NCBI GenBank assembly: GCA_001604265.1 | Contig: LVBC01000255.1 | Location: 1-6,043, forward strand | DNA from: Spirochaetales bacterium Spiro_01 | GTDB taxonomy: Bacteria; Spirochaetota; Spirochaetia; Sphaerochaetales; Sphaerochaetaceae | DNA length: 6,043 bases | Direction: 5' to 3' | Shown: positions 1 through 5,951 of the stretch, piece after piece | Position numbering within the stretch: position 1 is the first letter of the stretch | How the letters are laid out: each line of letters begins with the position of its first letter | Program-made: the position numbers and the translations under genes | Notes under the pieces: generated by a model | What the model was told of the DNA's origin: nothing | The model's database searches: none | Seen by the model: only the letters and a program-made list of their open reading frames with translations

Positions 1-504
1 CTATCGAGGCTAGGACTCGATGAAGAGAAGATCGAACTCTTTTCCTTCTGCGACAAGCTGGAGTGCGGTCCCTTTACTGTGACTCCCTTCAGGACCAGCC
101 ATGACAGTGCCGGCTCCTGTGGCTACCAGATAGTTCACAGCTCCAAAGAGAAGATATTCCTCATGACGGACACGGGCACCTTCTCAGAAGAGAGCTGCAG
201 CCTTGCAAAGGAGGCATCGCTCATCTTCCTTGAGAGCAACTACGATGAGGATATGCTTAAAAATGGGCCTTATCCGTACTATCTGCAGCAGAGGATACGA
301 GGAGAGAGGGGGCACATGTCGAATGCACAGGCGATGGAGTTCCTCTCCTCGATACCACTTGAGGGGAAGAAGGTCTATTTCGTGCACATCTCGAAGAATA
401 ACAATACTCCTGAATTGGTAAACAATATTGCATTCAGTTCTTTTCCCAAAATGGATTATACTGTATGTGAACGTGGACAGTTGTATGAGGGATCGATTGT
501 ATGA
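1..504 (+). CDS. MBL-fold metallohydrolase, YycJ/WalJ-like (5' partial)
   Basis: This is the C-terminal 167 residues of a metallo-beta-lactamase-fold protein; the reading frame is open to base 1, so the N-terminus lies outside the window. Visible motifs, numbered from the window edge, are a TSHDS segment (H34, D35), the metal-ligand strand MTDTG (D57), the ESNYDEDML...GPYP stretch (residues 79-91), RIRGERGHMSN (98-108) and a terminal VHISKNNN (H129). The order ESNYD / GPYP / RI.G..GH.SN is what I associate with the YycJ/WalJ subfamily of cytoplasmic, probably nuclease-like MBL proteins. Members are about 260 residues, so roughly 95 residues including the HxHxDH zinc motif should be missing on the left. 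The stop TGA (502-504) overlaps the next gene's ATG. The substrate is unknown here; the MBL fold is solid, the subfamily name less so. Confidence 0.85.
   Translation, partial: LSRLGLDEEKIELFSFCDKLECGPFTVTPFRTSHDSAGSCGYQIVHSSKEKIFLMTDTGTFSEESCSLAKEASLIFLESNYDEDMLKNGPYPYYLQQRIRGERGHMSNAQAMEFLSSIPLEGKKVYFVHISKNNNTPELVNNIAFSSFPKMDYTVCERGQLYEGSIV
487..492 (+). promoter_or_regulatory. Ribosome binding site of ligase 1
   Basis: GAGGGA lies 8 bases upstream of the ATG at 501, inside the end of the hydrolase gene. It supports the ATG at 501 as the start even though that codon overlaps the upstream stop. Confidence 0.7.
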
Positions 505-2264
505 GCGAAAGAGCCAGTATTGACTACAGCAATGAAGCCTGCCAAAGAATAAAGAGGGACGATGGTCTTGTAATGACCACCATCAGAAGGTACACATTCA
601 GGGACTTCGTCGACGCAATAAGCGAGAAGTACTCCGATAGAAGGGCCTATACAGTGCTTGGAAAGGAGGATGAACTTTCCTTTTCATACCGTCGTCTCGC
701 TGCAAAGGTACATGCTGTAAGCCAGTACCTGATCGAGCTGGGATTGAAAAAGGGCGACAGGGTATGCATCTTTGCAGAGTCCAGCCCGATGTGGATGATC
801 TTCTATCTTGGCCTGACCTCCATTGGAGGCATCGCAGTACCTATTCTTCCCGGCTTTTCCAGCAGGGAAGCGATAGTCGCGATGAAGGACAGCAACTGCA
901 GGGCCATCTGTGCACAGAAGAAGCAGTTCGAGTCCGTTCAGGAGTATGTACTCGAGAACAGGCTCATGGTCTTCAGAGTCGATGACCTTTTCCACATCCC
1001 AGCAGAGATAGCAGAGCAGATAGGCTCGAGGTATACATTTGAAAATGCTCCAGGAAGGGATATCACGAACATCAGGTTCAATGTGAAGAAGCTTCACGAG
1101 ATACCGCTTGAAGAGAAGGATATCGCTTCTATCATCTACACATCCGGAACCACTGGTGCTTCAAAGGGTGTCGTGCTGACACAGATGAACCTGCTCAGGA
1201 ATGCAGACAGGGCAGTATTTGCCTACTGCATCTCCAAGCCAGGCTGGAGAGTGCTCTCGATTCTTCCCATGAGCCATGTGTACGAGTTCTCTCTCGGACA
1301 CCTGCTGTGCCTGATGAGCGGCTTCGAGATCTTCTTCCTCGGAAGACCTGTTGCTGTATCGATTCTGCTTCCGGCACTGCAGAAGGTCAGGCCGAATGTC
1401 ATGATGACTGTTCCCCTGATCATAGAGAAGGTCTACAGAAATGCAGTTGCACCTCTTATAACAAATGGAGGAAAGTTCGAGAAGCTTTACGGCAACAGAC
1501 TGACAAGGAAGCTCATTGCAAAGCTCATCGGCTCCAAGTTGATGAAGGCCTTCGGTGGAGAGCTGAAGTTCTTCGGAATCGGTGGCGCTGCACTGGATCC
1601 GGAGGTAATGAGATTCCTGACTCTGGCGAACTTCCCATATGCACTTGGATATGGTCTTACAGAGACAAGTCCACATATCGCAGGCAACGGTCCGAAGACT
1701 CACTGCTATCCGTATGTTGGAAAGCCGAATCCCGATGCGGACATGAAGCTTATAGACATGAACGAGGAGGGGGTCGGTGAGATTGTCGTGAAGGGGCCTC
1801 AGGTCACTGCAGGCTACTACAACAACGATGAGCTGAACAGAGAGTCCTTCACGGAGGATGGCTACTTCAGAACTGGCGATCTCGGCTACTTCAGCAAGGA
1901 GGGCTATCTGCTGCTGAAGGGAAGGATAAAGACCATGATCCTCGGCCCCAGTGGAGAGAACATCTACCCGGAGCAGATCGAGTCCGTTATCAACAACATG
2001 CCATACGTCGATGAATCGCTTGTTATCGGGCAGGATGGCGGCCTTCATGCACTTATCAGGCTCAACGTTGACCTGTACAGGAAGAACCTCAAGCCAGAGG
2101 ACCCGGAGAAATCGATGGAGGAGTATGTCCAGTCTCTCAGGGCCAGGATAAACAAGGAGCTCTCGAGTCAGAACAGGCTCGACTCTGTCGAACTTCAAAG
2201 GGAGGAGTTCGAGAAGACGAGCACGCAGAAGATAAAGAGGTTCCTCTATCCGAAGAGGAGATAG
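501..2264 (+). CDS. AMP-forming long-chain acyl-CoA/acyl-ACP ligase (FadD-like), paralog 1
   Basis: A 587-residue adenylate-forming enzyme that would activate a fatty acid with ATP to an acyl-AMP and then pass it to CoA or ACP. The family's core motifs are all present. They are the P-loop YTSGTTGASKGV (213-224), PMSHVYE (256-262), GYGLTETSP (383-391), YFRTGDL (455-461), the hinge KGRIKTMI (473-480) and the C-terminal QKIKR with the presumed adenylation lysine K577. No signal peptide is seen; a cytoplasmic or membrane-associated location is usual. The length is normal for bacterial long-chain ligases. The start at 501 has a good ribosome binding site, and ATGA overlap with the hydrolase stop implies translational coupling. 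The usual Gly before the C-terminal lysine is Gln (Q576). The protein is roughly 60% identical by eye to the ligase at 2462-4222 over the catalytic core. Fatty-acid chain length and thiol acceptor cannot be read from the sequence. Confidence 0.93.
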   Translation: MSERASIDYSNEACQRIKRDDGLVMTTIRRYTFRDFVDAISEKYSDRRAYTVLGKEDELSFSYRRLAAKVHAVSQYLIELGLKKGDRVCIFAESSPMWMIFYLGLTSIGGIAVPILPGFSSREAIVAMKDSNCRAICAQKKQFESVQEYVLENRLMVFRVDDLFHIPAEIAEQIGSRYTFENAPGRDITNIRFNVKKLHEIPLEEKDIASIIYTSGTTGASKGVVLTQMNLLRNADRAVFAYCISKPGWRVLSILPMSHVYEFSLGHLLCLMSGFEIFFLGRPVAVSILLPALQKVRPNVMMTVPLIIEKVYRNAVAPLITNGGKFEKLYGNRLTRKLIAKLIGSKLMKAFGGELKFFGIGGAALDPEVMRFLTLANFPYALGYGLTETSPHIAGNGPKTHCYPYVGKPNPDADMKLIDMNEEGVGEIVVKGPQVTAGYYNNDELNRESFTEDGYFRTGDLGYFSKEGYLLLKGRIKTMILGPSGENIYPEQIESVINNMPYVDESLVIGQDGGLHALIRLNVDLYRKNLKPEDPEKSMEEYVQSLRARINKELSSQNRLDSVELQREEFEKTSTQKIKRFLYPKRR

Positions 2265-2284
2265 GTACTGCATATTCCATTCCA

Positions 2285-2308
2285 GGCACCCCTTCTGGGG
2301 TGTCTTTT
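2285..2308 (+). terminator. Intrinsic terminator after ligase 1
   Basis: GGCACCCC (2285-2292), loop TTCT, GGGGTGTC (2297-2304), then TTTT. The stem is 8 bp with one G-U pair. It starts 20 bases after the ligase 1 stop and should end the hydrolase-ligase 1 transcript, separating the two ligase paralogs into different units. Confidence 0.85.
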
Positions 2309-2384
2309 CCTATATGGTGAACCGATGACCAGGCATAGTTAATTATGGTCATTTTCCTGCAAATGGATGCGTCAAATGCGGTTT

Positions 2385-2414
2385 TTGAGAATTAATCATT
2401 AATCACCATTTATT
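2385..2414 (+). promoter_or_regulatory. Candidate promoter of ligase 2
   Basis: TTGAGA (2385-2390, 5 of 6 matches to the -35 consensus) is separated by 18 bases from TTTATT (2409-2414, 4 of 6 to the -10). It sits in an AT-rich stretch after the ligase 1 terminator and about 48 bases before the ligase 2 ATG. The spacer contains two tandem copies of ATTAATC (2391-2404). The -10 is weak, so the exact box assignment is uncertain. The rest of the 2309-2461 interval shows no gene, only the imperfect dyad at 2325-2352. Confidence 0.45.
2391..2404 (+). repeat. Tandem heptamer ATTAATC x2
   Basis: Two perfect head-to-tail copies of ATTAATC occupy the spacer of the candidate ligase 2 promoter. The repeat is seen directly; a role as a repressor-binding site is only a guess from its position. 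Confidence 0.6.
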
Positions 2415-2449
2415 GCAGTCGCTCATGTTTGTTAACCTTGACTATGTCA

Positions 2450-2457
2450 AGAGGTGG
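2450..2457 (+). promoter_or_regulatory. Ribosome binding site of ligase 2
   Basis: AGAGGTGG lies just upstream of ATG 2462; the AGAGG core leaves a 7-base spacer. It selects ATG 2462 over the upstream in-frame TTG (2429) and ATG (2444), neither of which has a comparable site. Ligase 1 also aligns best with the protein starting at 2462. Confidence 0.8.
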
Positions 2458-2461
2458 CAAT

Positions 2462-4222
2462 ATGTTCGATATGTACAGTGATGACGCAATATCAGCAATC
2501 AAGCGCAGGGATGGAATCAGATTGGTCAGTATCAGGGAGTACACCTTCAAGGGTCTTCTGGATGTCCTGACAGCCCGATTCGGCAGATACAACTGCTACA
2601 CAGTCCTCGGTCGCAAGGATGGAGATGAGAGGTCGATGACCTACGACGACCTCAATGACAGGGTAGGGATCCTGAGGAACTATCTGCTCTCCATCGGCTA
2701 CTGGAAGGGCGACAAGATAGCGATCTGGGGAGACAGCTGCCCCGAGTGGATGACGATGTATCTTGCGATCACGACAATGGGTGCGATTGCAGTACCTATC
2801 CTTCCTGGCTTCACAGCAAAGGAGACAGAGTTCGCTTTGAAGGACTCCGGAGCCAGGGGAATCTGCGCACAGAAGAAGTATCTCGATTCACTTGGAGAGC
2901 ACATGGACCTCAGTGGCTATGACCTCTTCAGCCTCGAGAATCTCCACCATCTGAAGGAGGGTAGGGAGATCGATACGATGCAGACCTATTTCGATTCCGA
3001 TATCGTGCCGCCTGTCTTCGAGGAGGATACTGCGTCGATCATCTACACCTCGGGCACGACCGGAAACTCGAAGGGTGTCCAGCTTTCGCATAAGAATATC
3101 CTCTTCTCGGCAGACCAGTCGAGCAAGATGTATGTCGACCTCGACCCGGGCGACTGTGCACTCTCGATCCTTCCAATGAGCCATGTCTACGAGTTCACCA
3201 TCGGACAGCTTGTCCCGATGCTCAATGGAATGCATATCTACTTCCTTGGACGTCCTGCTGCTGTCTCAGTGCTCCTTCCTGCACTCAAGAAGGTCAGACC
3301 TCATGTAATGCTCACTGTCCCTCTCATCATGGAGAAGATATACAAGTCCGCCATCGCACCGAAGATCGCAAATGGTGGAAAGCTCGAGAAGTACTACAAT
3401 ATGCCGATCATAGGAAAACTAGTTGCCAGGATCATCGGCCACAAGCTCGAGGATACCTTCGGAGGAAGACTGAAGTTCTTCGGTATCGGCGGTGCACCTC
3501 TCGATCCAGAGGTGGACAGATTCCTCGACAGGACCACCTTCCCGGTCGCACATGGCTATGGTCTTACCGAGACCAGCCCTCTCATTGCAGGCTGCGGTCC
3601 ACATCACCACGTTACCGGCATGATAGGCGCTCTTGTCCCATACACCGAATACAGGCTTCTGGATGTGAACGATAAAGGAGTTGGCGAGCTTGCAGTCAAG
3701 GGACCTCAGGTGATGAAGGGATACTACAACAACGATGAACTCAACAGGGAGTCCTTCACAGAAGATGGCTTCTTCAGGACAGGGGACCTTGCCTATATCG
3801 ATGAGAAGGGAATCCTCGGTCTGAAGGGCAGGTGCAAGACCATGATACTCGGTCCTGCTGGCGAGAATATCTATCCTGAAGCCATCGAATCCGTGATCAA
3901 CAACATGGAGTATGTGCAGGAGTCGCTTGTCATAGATGATGAGGACAATACACTTGTCGGCCTTATCAAGATCGATATCGAGCTCATGGCAAAGAAGCTC
4001 AAGATGAACCTCCAGGAGGCCGAAGAGGAGGCCAGAAAGTACGTCGAGAGCCTCAAGGCCAGGATCAACAAGGAGCTCTCTGCCCAGAACAGGCTCTCCA
4101 CTGTGAAGTTCCAGAAGGAACCATTCCAGAGGACTGCAACCCAGAAGATAAAGCGCTTCCTCTATCAGAAGAATGGAGAGAAGGGTGGAAAGGATGACAG
4201 TTCGAGCACCAAGGTCGGCTGA
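2462..4222 (+). CDS. AMP-forming long-chain acyl-CoA/acyl-ACP ligase (FadD-like), paralog 2
   Basis: A 586-residue adenylate-forming ligase, same family and predicted chemistry as the gene at 501-2264: ATP-dependent acyl-AMP formation and transfer to a thiol. Motifs are the P-loop YTSGTTGNSKGV (195-206), PMSHVYE (238-244), GYGLTETSP (365-373), FFRTGDL (437-443), hinge KGRCKTMI (455-462) and QKIKR with K562. The start at 2462 is chosen over in-frame starts at 2429 and 2444 because of the ribosome binding site and alignment with paralog 1. Differences from paralog 1 are a linker about 16 residues shorter before the P-loop and an extra hydrophilic Gly/Lys/Ser-rich C-terminal tail (about 569-586). 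A run of 17 identical residues starts at GYYNNDELN in both proteins, but its codons differ at several positions, so the duplication is not recent. The gene has its own promoter region and is separated from paralog 1 by a terminator. Substrate preference is unknown. Confidence 0.93.
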   Translation: MFDMYSDDAISAIKRRDGIRLVSIREYTFKGLLDVLTARFGRYNCYTVLGRKDGDERSMTYDDLNDRVGILRNYLLSIGYWKGDKIAIWGDSCPEWMTMYLAITTMGAIAVPILPGFTAKETEFALKDSGARGICAQKKYLDSLGEHMDLSGYDLFSLENLHHLKEGREIDTMQTYFDSDIVPPVFEEDTASIIYTSGTTGNSKGVQLSHKNILFSADQSSKMYVDLDPGDCALSILPMSHVYEFTIGQLVPMLNGMHIYFLGRPAAVSVLLPALKKVRPHVMLTVPLIMEKIYKSAIAPKIANGGKLEKYYNMPIIGKLVARIIGHKLEDTFGGRLKFFGIGGAPLDPEVDRFLDRTTFPVAHGYGLTETSPLIAGCGPHHHVTGMIGALVPYTEYRLLDVNDKGVGELAVKGPQVMKGYYNNDELNRESFTEDGFFRTGDLAYIDEKGILGLKGRCKTMILGPAGENIYPEAIESVINNMEYVQESLVIDDEDNTLVGLIKIDIELMAKKLKMNLQEAEEEARKYVESLKARINKELSAQNRLSTVKFQKEPFQRTATQKIKRFLYQKNGEKGGKDDSSSTKVG

Positions 4223-4231
4223 TCTGCAGCT

Positions 4232-4237
4232 TATAAT
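4232..4237 (+). promoter_or_regulatory. Isolated TATAAT, possible alternative -10
   Basis: A perfect TATAAT lies 9 bases after the ligase 2 stop. No reasonable -35 is found at 16-18 bases upstream and there is no extended TG. If used, transcription would begin near 4244, at the base of the inverted repeat, placing the hairpin in the DAHP synthase leader. I consider this the weaker of two promoter options. Confidence 0.25.
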
Positions 4238-4244
4238 CTTCAGA

Positions 4245-4295
4245 ATGGCACAGTGCTGCAGTTCTAAAAAACTGCTCACTGTGCTATATTCTTTT
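4245..4295 (+). terminator. Large inverted repeat: probable ligase 2 terminator and/or operator
   Basis: GCACAGTG (4248-4255) pairs with CACTGTGC (4277-4284) and GCAGTT (4258-4263) with AACTGC (4270-4275). A small asymmetric internal loop (CT versus T) separates the two stems and the apical loop is CTAAAA. Three further pairs (A-T, T-A, G-U) can extend the base to 4245/4287. The stem is followed by TATATTCTTTT, a broken T-run, as expected for a terminator of the ligase 2 transcript. The right arm ends exactly where the downstream -10 box begins, so the same dyad could also be an operator for the DAHP synthase promoter. Confidence 0.6.
4262..4290 (+). promoter_or_regulatory. Extended -10 promoter of the DAHP synthase gene
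   Basis: TGCTATATT (4282-4290) is an extended -10 of the TGnTATAAT type, 5 of 6 in the hexamer. Its end is 7 bases before the ATG at 4298, so the predicted transcription start falls on or next to the start codon. The -35 position (TTCTAA, 4262-4267, 17-base spacer) matches only 3 of 6, which an extended -10 can compensate. The promoter lies inside the inverted repeat. Confidence 0.5.
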
Positions 4296-4297
4296 CC

Positions 4298-5383
4298 ATG
4301 AATGACAATAGGATTCCATCGCAGGATGTCAGAATCGTAGGGATCGATCCTCTCGAATCTCCTTCGGATCTGGCCAGAAAGTACCCACTATCGAAAGAAC
4401 AGAGCTCCAGGATATCGGAATACAGGGCCACTATATCCAATATACTCAGAGGCATCGACAACAGGCTCCTTGCAGTTGTCGGTCCCTGTTCCATCCACGA
4501 CCCAGAGGCCGCTCTGGAGTATGCAGACAAGCTCAGGAAGCTCTCGGACCAGGTCTCCGATGTCCTCTTTGTAGTCATGAGGACATACTTCGAGAAGCCC
4601 AGGACCACAGTCGGCTGGAAGGGCCTTCTGCTGGATCCGGACCTCAATGGCACATACGATATAGAGAAGGGACTGGAGGTAGCAAGGAAGCTGCTGCTCG
4701 AGATATCGAACAAGGGACTTCCCCTTGGCTGCGAGGTGCTCGATCCGATCGTTCCCCAGTACATAGACGAGCTCATGAGCTGGTCCTCCATCGGAGCCAG
4801 GACCACAGAAAGCCAGACTCACAGGAACCTCGCATCCGGTCTCTCTGTCCCTGTAGGCTTCAAGAACTCGACCTCGGGCGACCTTACGAATGCGATCAAT
4901 GCGATCAGGAGTGCAGCAGCACCTGCCTCCTTCATCGGTATCAACAAGGAGGGCATGACAAGCGTCTTCCGCACGAAGGGAAACGACTGTGGCCATCTCA
5001 TCCTCAGAGGTGGCTCTGTGCCAAACTACTACGAGGATGATGTCGAGAATGCCAGGAAGCTGCTCGAGAAGAACGGCATGAACCCTGCAATAATAATTGA
5101 CTGCTCTCATGGCAACAGCAGAAAGGACTTCACCAGACAGAAGAGGGTCCTCAGAAGCGTCATCGACCAGGTCGCATTCGGCGAGAGGGCGATAAAGGGC
5201 TTCATGCTGGAAAGCAATCTCTTCGAAGGCAACCAGTCCATAGACTGCTCGAAGGATGAGCTGAAATACGGTGTCTCGGTCACCGATGCCTGCATCGGCT
5301 GGGATGAGACTGAAAGGATAATGCTCCACTCGGCCGAGATTCTCAGAAAGGTCAGGCAGAATGGACCAATGGAGGTACTCTGA
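4298..5383 (+). CDS. aroF: 3-deoxy-7-phosphoheptulonate (DAHP) synthase, class I, AroF/AroG type
   Basis: A 361-residue cytoplasmic enzyme condensing phosphoenolpyruvate with erythrose 4-phosphate, the first step of the shikimate pathway to aromatic amino acids. Motifs are VGPCSIHDP (61-69) with metal ligand C64, MRTYFEKPRTTVGWKG (94-109), GARTTESQTHR (166-176), PVGFKN (185-190), IIDCSHGNSRKDF (266-278) with H271, MLESNLFEGNQS (303-314) with E305 and YGVSVTDACIGW (324-335) with D330. Length fits the E. coli-type isozymes (about 350). The N-terminal VRIVGIDPLESP segment matches the region that carries allosteric contacts in AroG, so aromatic-amino-acid feedback is likely. From memory, the DCSHGNS, ESN and GIN stretches resemble AroF more than AroG, but the isozyme letter and effector cannot be settled. 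The ATG at 4298 is forced: an in-frame TAA sits at 4265 with no start codon in between. No ribosome binding site precedes it. The downstream DJ-1-like gene begins one base after the stop. Confidence 0.96.
   Translation: MNDNRIPSQDVRIVGIDPLESPSDLARKYPLSKEQSSRISEYRATISNILRGIDNRLLAVVGPCSIHDPEAALEYADKLRKLSDQVSDVLFVVMRTYFEKPRTTVGWKGLLLDPDLNGTYDIEKGLEVARKLLLEISNKGLPLGCEVLDPIVPQYIDELMSWSSIGARTTESQTHRNLASGLSVPVGFKNSTSGDLTNAINAIRSAAAPASFIGINKEGMTSVFRTKGNDCGHLILRGGSVPNYYEDDVENARKLLEKNGMNPAIIIDCSHGNSRKDFTRQKRVLRSVIDQVAFGERAIKGFMLESNLFEGNQSIDCSKDELKYGVSVTDACIGWDETERIMLHSAEILRKVRQNGPMEVL
5371..5376 (+). promoter_or_regulatory. Ribosome binding site of the DJ-1-like gene
   Basis: GGAGGT, 8 bases before ATG 5385 and embedded in the last codons of the DAHP synthase gene. 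It selects ATG 5385 over the in-frame ATG 5361, which would add 8 residues not expected in this family. Confidence 0.85.
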
Positions 5384-5384
5384 T

Positions 5385-5933
5385 ATGAAGAAGGCACTCT
5401 TTCTGCTTGCAGATGGCTTTGAGGATGTGGAGGCCATCACACCAATGGATGCGCTCTCGAGAGCCGGTGTCCAGGTAATCCGCTGCGGTGTGACCGGAAA
5501 AACAGTCACAGCATCGCACGGCCTCAAGGTCGTTGCAGATATCACGATAGATGAGGTGGAGGGAGATTACGACCTCATCTACCTGCCAGGCGGCATGCCG
5601 GGTTCGACGAATCTAAGGGCCTCTGAGAAGGTCTGCCAGCTTGTCAGGAAGCAGAATGCTGAAAAGAGACTCATCGCATCTATCTGTGCAGCTCCTGCTG
5701 TAGTTCTTGGCCCCTGTGGAGTGCTTGAGGGAAGGGAAGCGACCTGCTATCCAGGCAGTGAGGAGTTCTATCCTGGTTTCGAATTCTCTTCTGATGGTGT
5801 TGTGATATCAGAGAACATCATAACTGCAAAGGCTGCAGGCTGGGCGTGGGAGATGGGCTTTGCGATAATCTCATATCTCTTCGATGAGGAGAAGAGCGCC
5901 GAGGTGATGAATTCGGTCTATTACAGGATTTGA
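5385..5933 (+). CDS. DJ-1/PfpI family protein
   Basis: A 182-residue single-domain protein of the DJ-1/ThiJ/PfpI superfamily, normal length for the family. It starts directly with the first beta-strand (MKKALFLLADGFEDVE). E16 corresponds to the conserved glutamate of DJ-1 (human E18). The loop YLPGG (66-70) and the nucleophile elbow ASICAAPAV (98-106) with C101 (human C106) are present, as is ATCYPG (119-124), typical of the family. The usual C-terminal TSxGPGT segment is replaced by ITAKAAGWAWEMG (146-158), a clear departure from human DJ-1 and E. coli YajL. Members are described as chaperone, deglycase-like, glyoxalase or redox-sensing proteins; which applies here cannot be told. The stop of the DAHP synthase and this ATG are separated by a single base, so it is expressed in the same operon and probably translationally coupled. 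The terminator at 5952-5982 ends the unit. Confidence 0.93.
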   Translation: MKKALFLLADGFEDVEAITPMDALSRAGVQVIRCGVTGKTVTASHGLKVVADITIDEVEGDYDLIYLPGGMPGSTNLRASEKVCQLVRKQNAEKRLIASICAAPAVVLGPCGVLEGREATCYPGSEEFYPGFEFSSDGVVISENIITAKAAGWAWEMGFAIISYLFDEEKSAEVMNSVYYRI

Positions 5934-5951
5934 ACTCTCACTATCGAAGAT

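Noticed and set aside
1161..2273. A 370-codon open frame on the - strand opposite ligase 1
   Set aside because: It is antisense to a gene with all catalytic motifs intact, its translation shows no family signature, and it has no convincing start signal. The codon bias of the + strand gene keeps this frame open.
2429..2461. Longer N-terminus for ligase 2 from TTG 2429 or ATG 2444
   Set aside because: The ribosome binding site at 2450-2457 would lie inside the coding region, and the extra residues have no counterpart in paralog 1.
2265..2461. Small RNA or small protein gene between the ligases
   Set aside because: Only very short frames occur, and the structured parts are accounted for by a terminator and a weak dyad; there is no independent support for an RNA gene.
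3419..4279. A 286-codon open frame on the - strand opposite ligase 2
   Set aside because: It is a shadow of the ligase, is rich in Leu/Glu/Val as such shadows are, and runs into the inverted repeat region without a promoter or ribosome binding site.
4223..4297. Leader peptide attenuator or T-box upstream of the DAHP synthase
   Set aside because: No short frame rich in aromatic codons and no T-box-like specifier or antiterminator elements fit in 75 bases.
5361..5384. Upstream start ATG 5361 for the DJ-1-like protein
   Set aside because: GGAGGT at 5371-5376 points to ATG 5385, and the family's first strand begins at MKKALFLL.
4388..5545. A 385-codon open frame on the - strand opposite DAHP synthase and the DJ-1-like gene
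   Set aside because: It spans two well-supported + strand genes in an operon and has no recognisable domain, so it is explained by codon bias.
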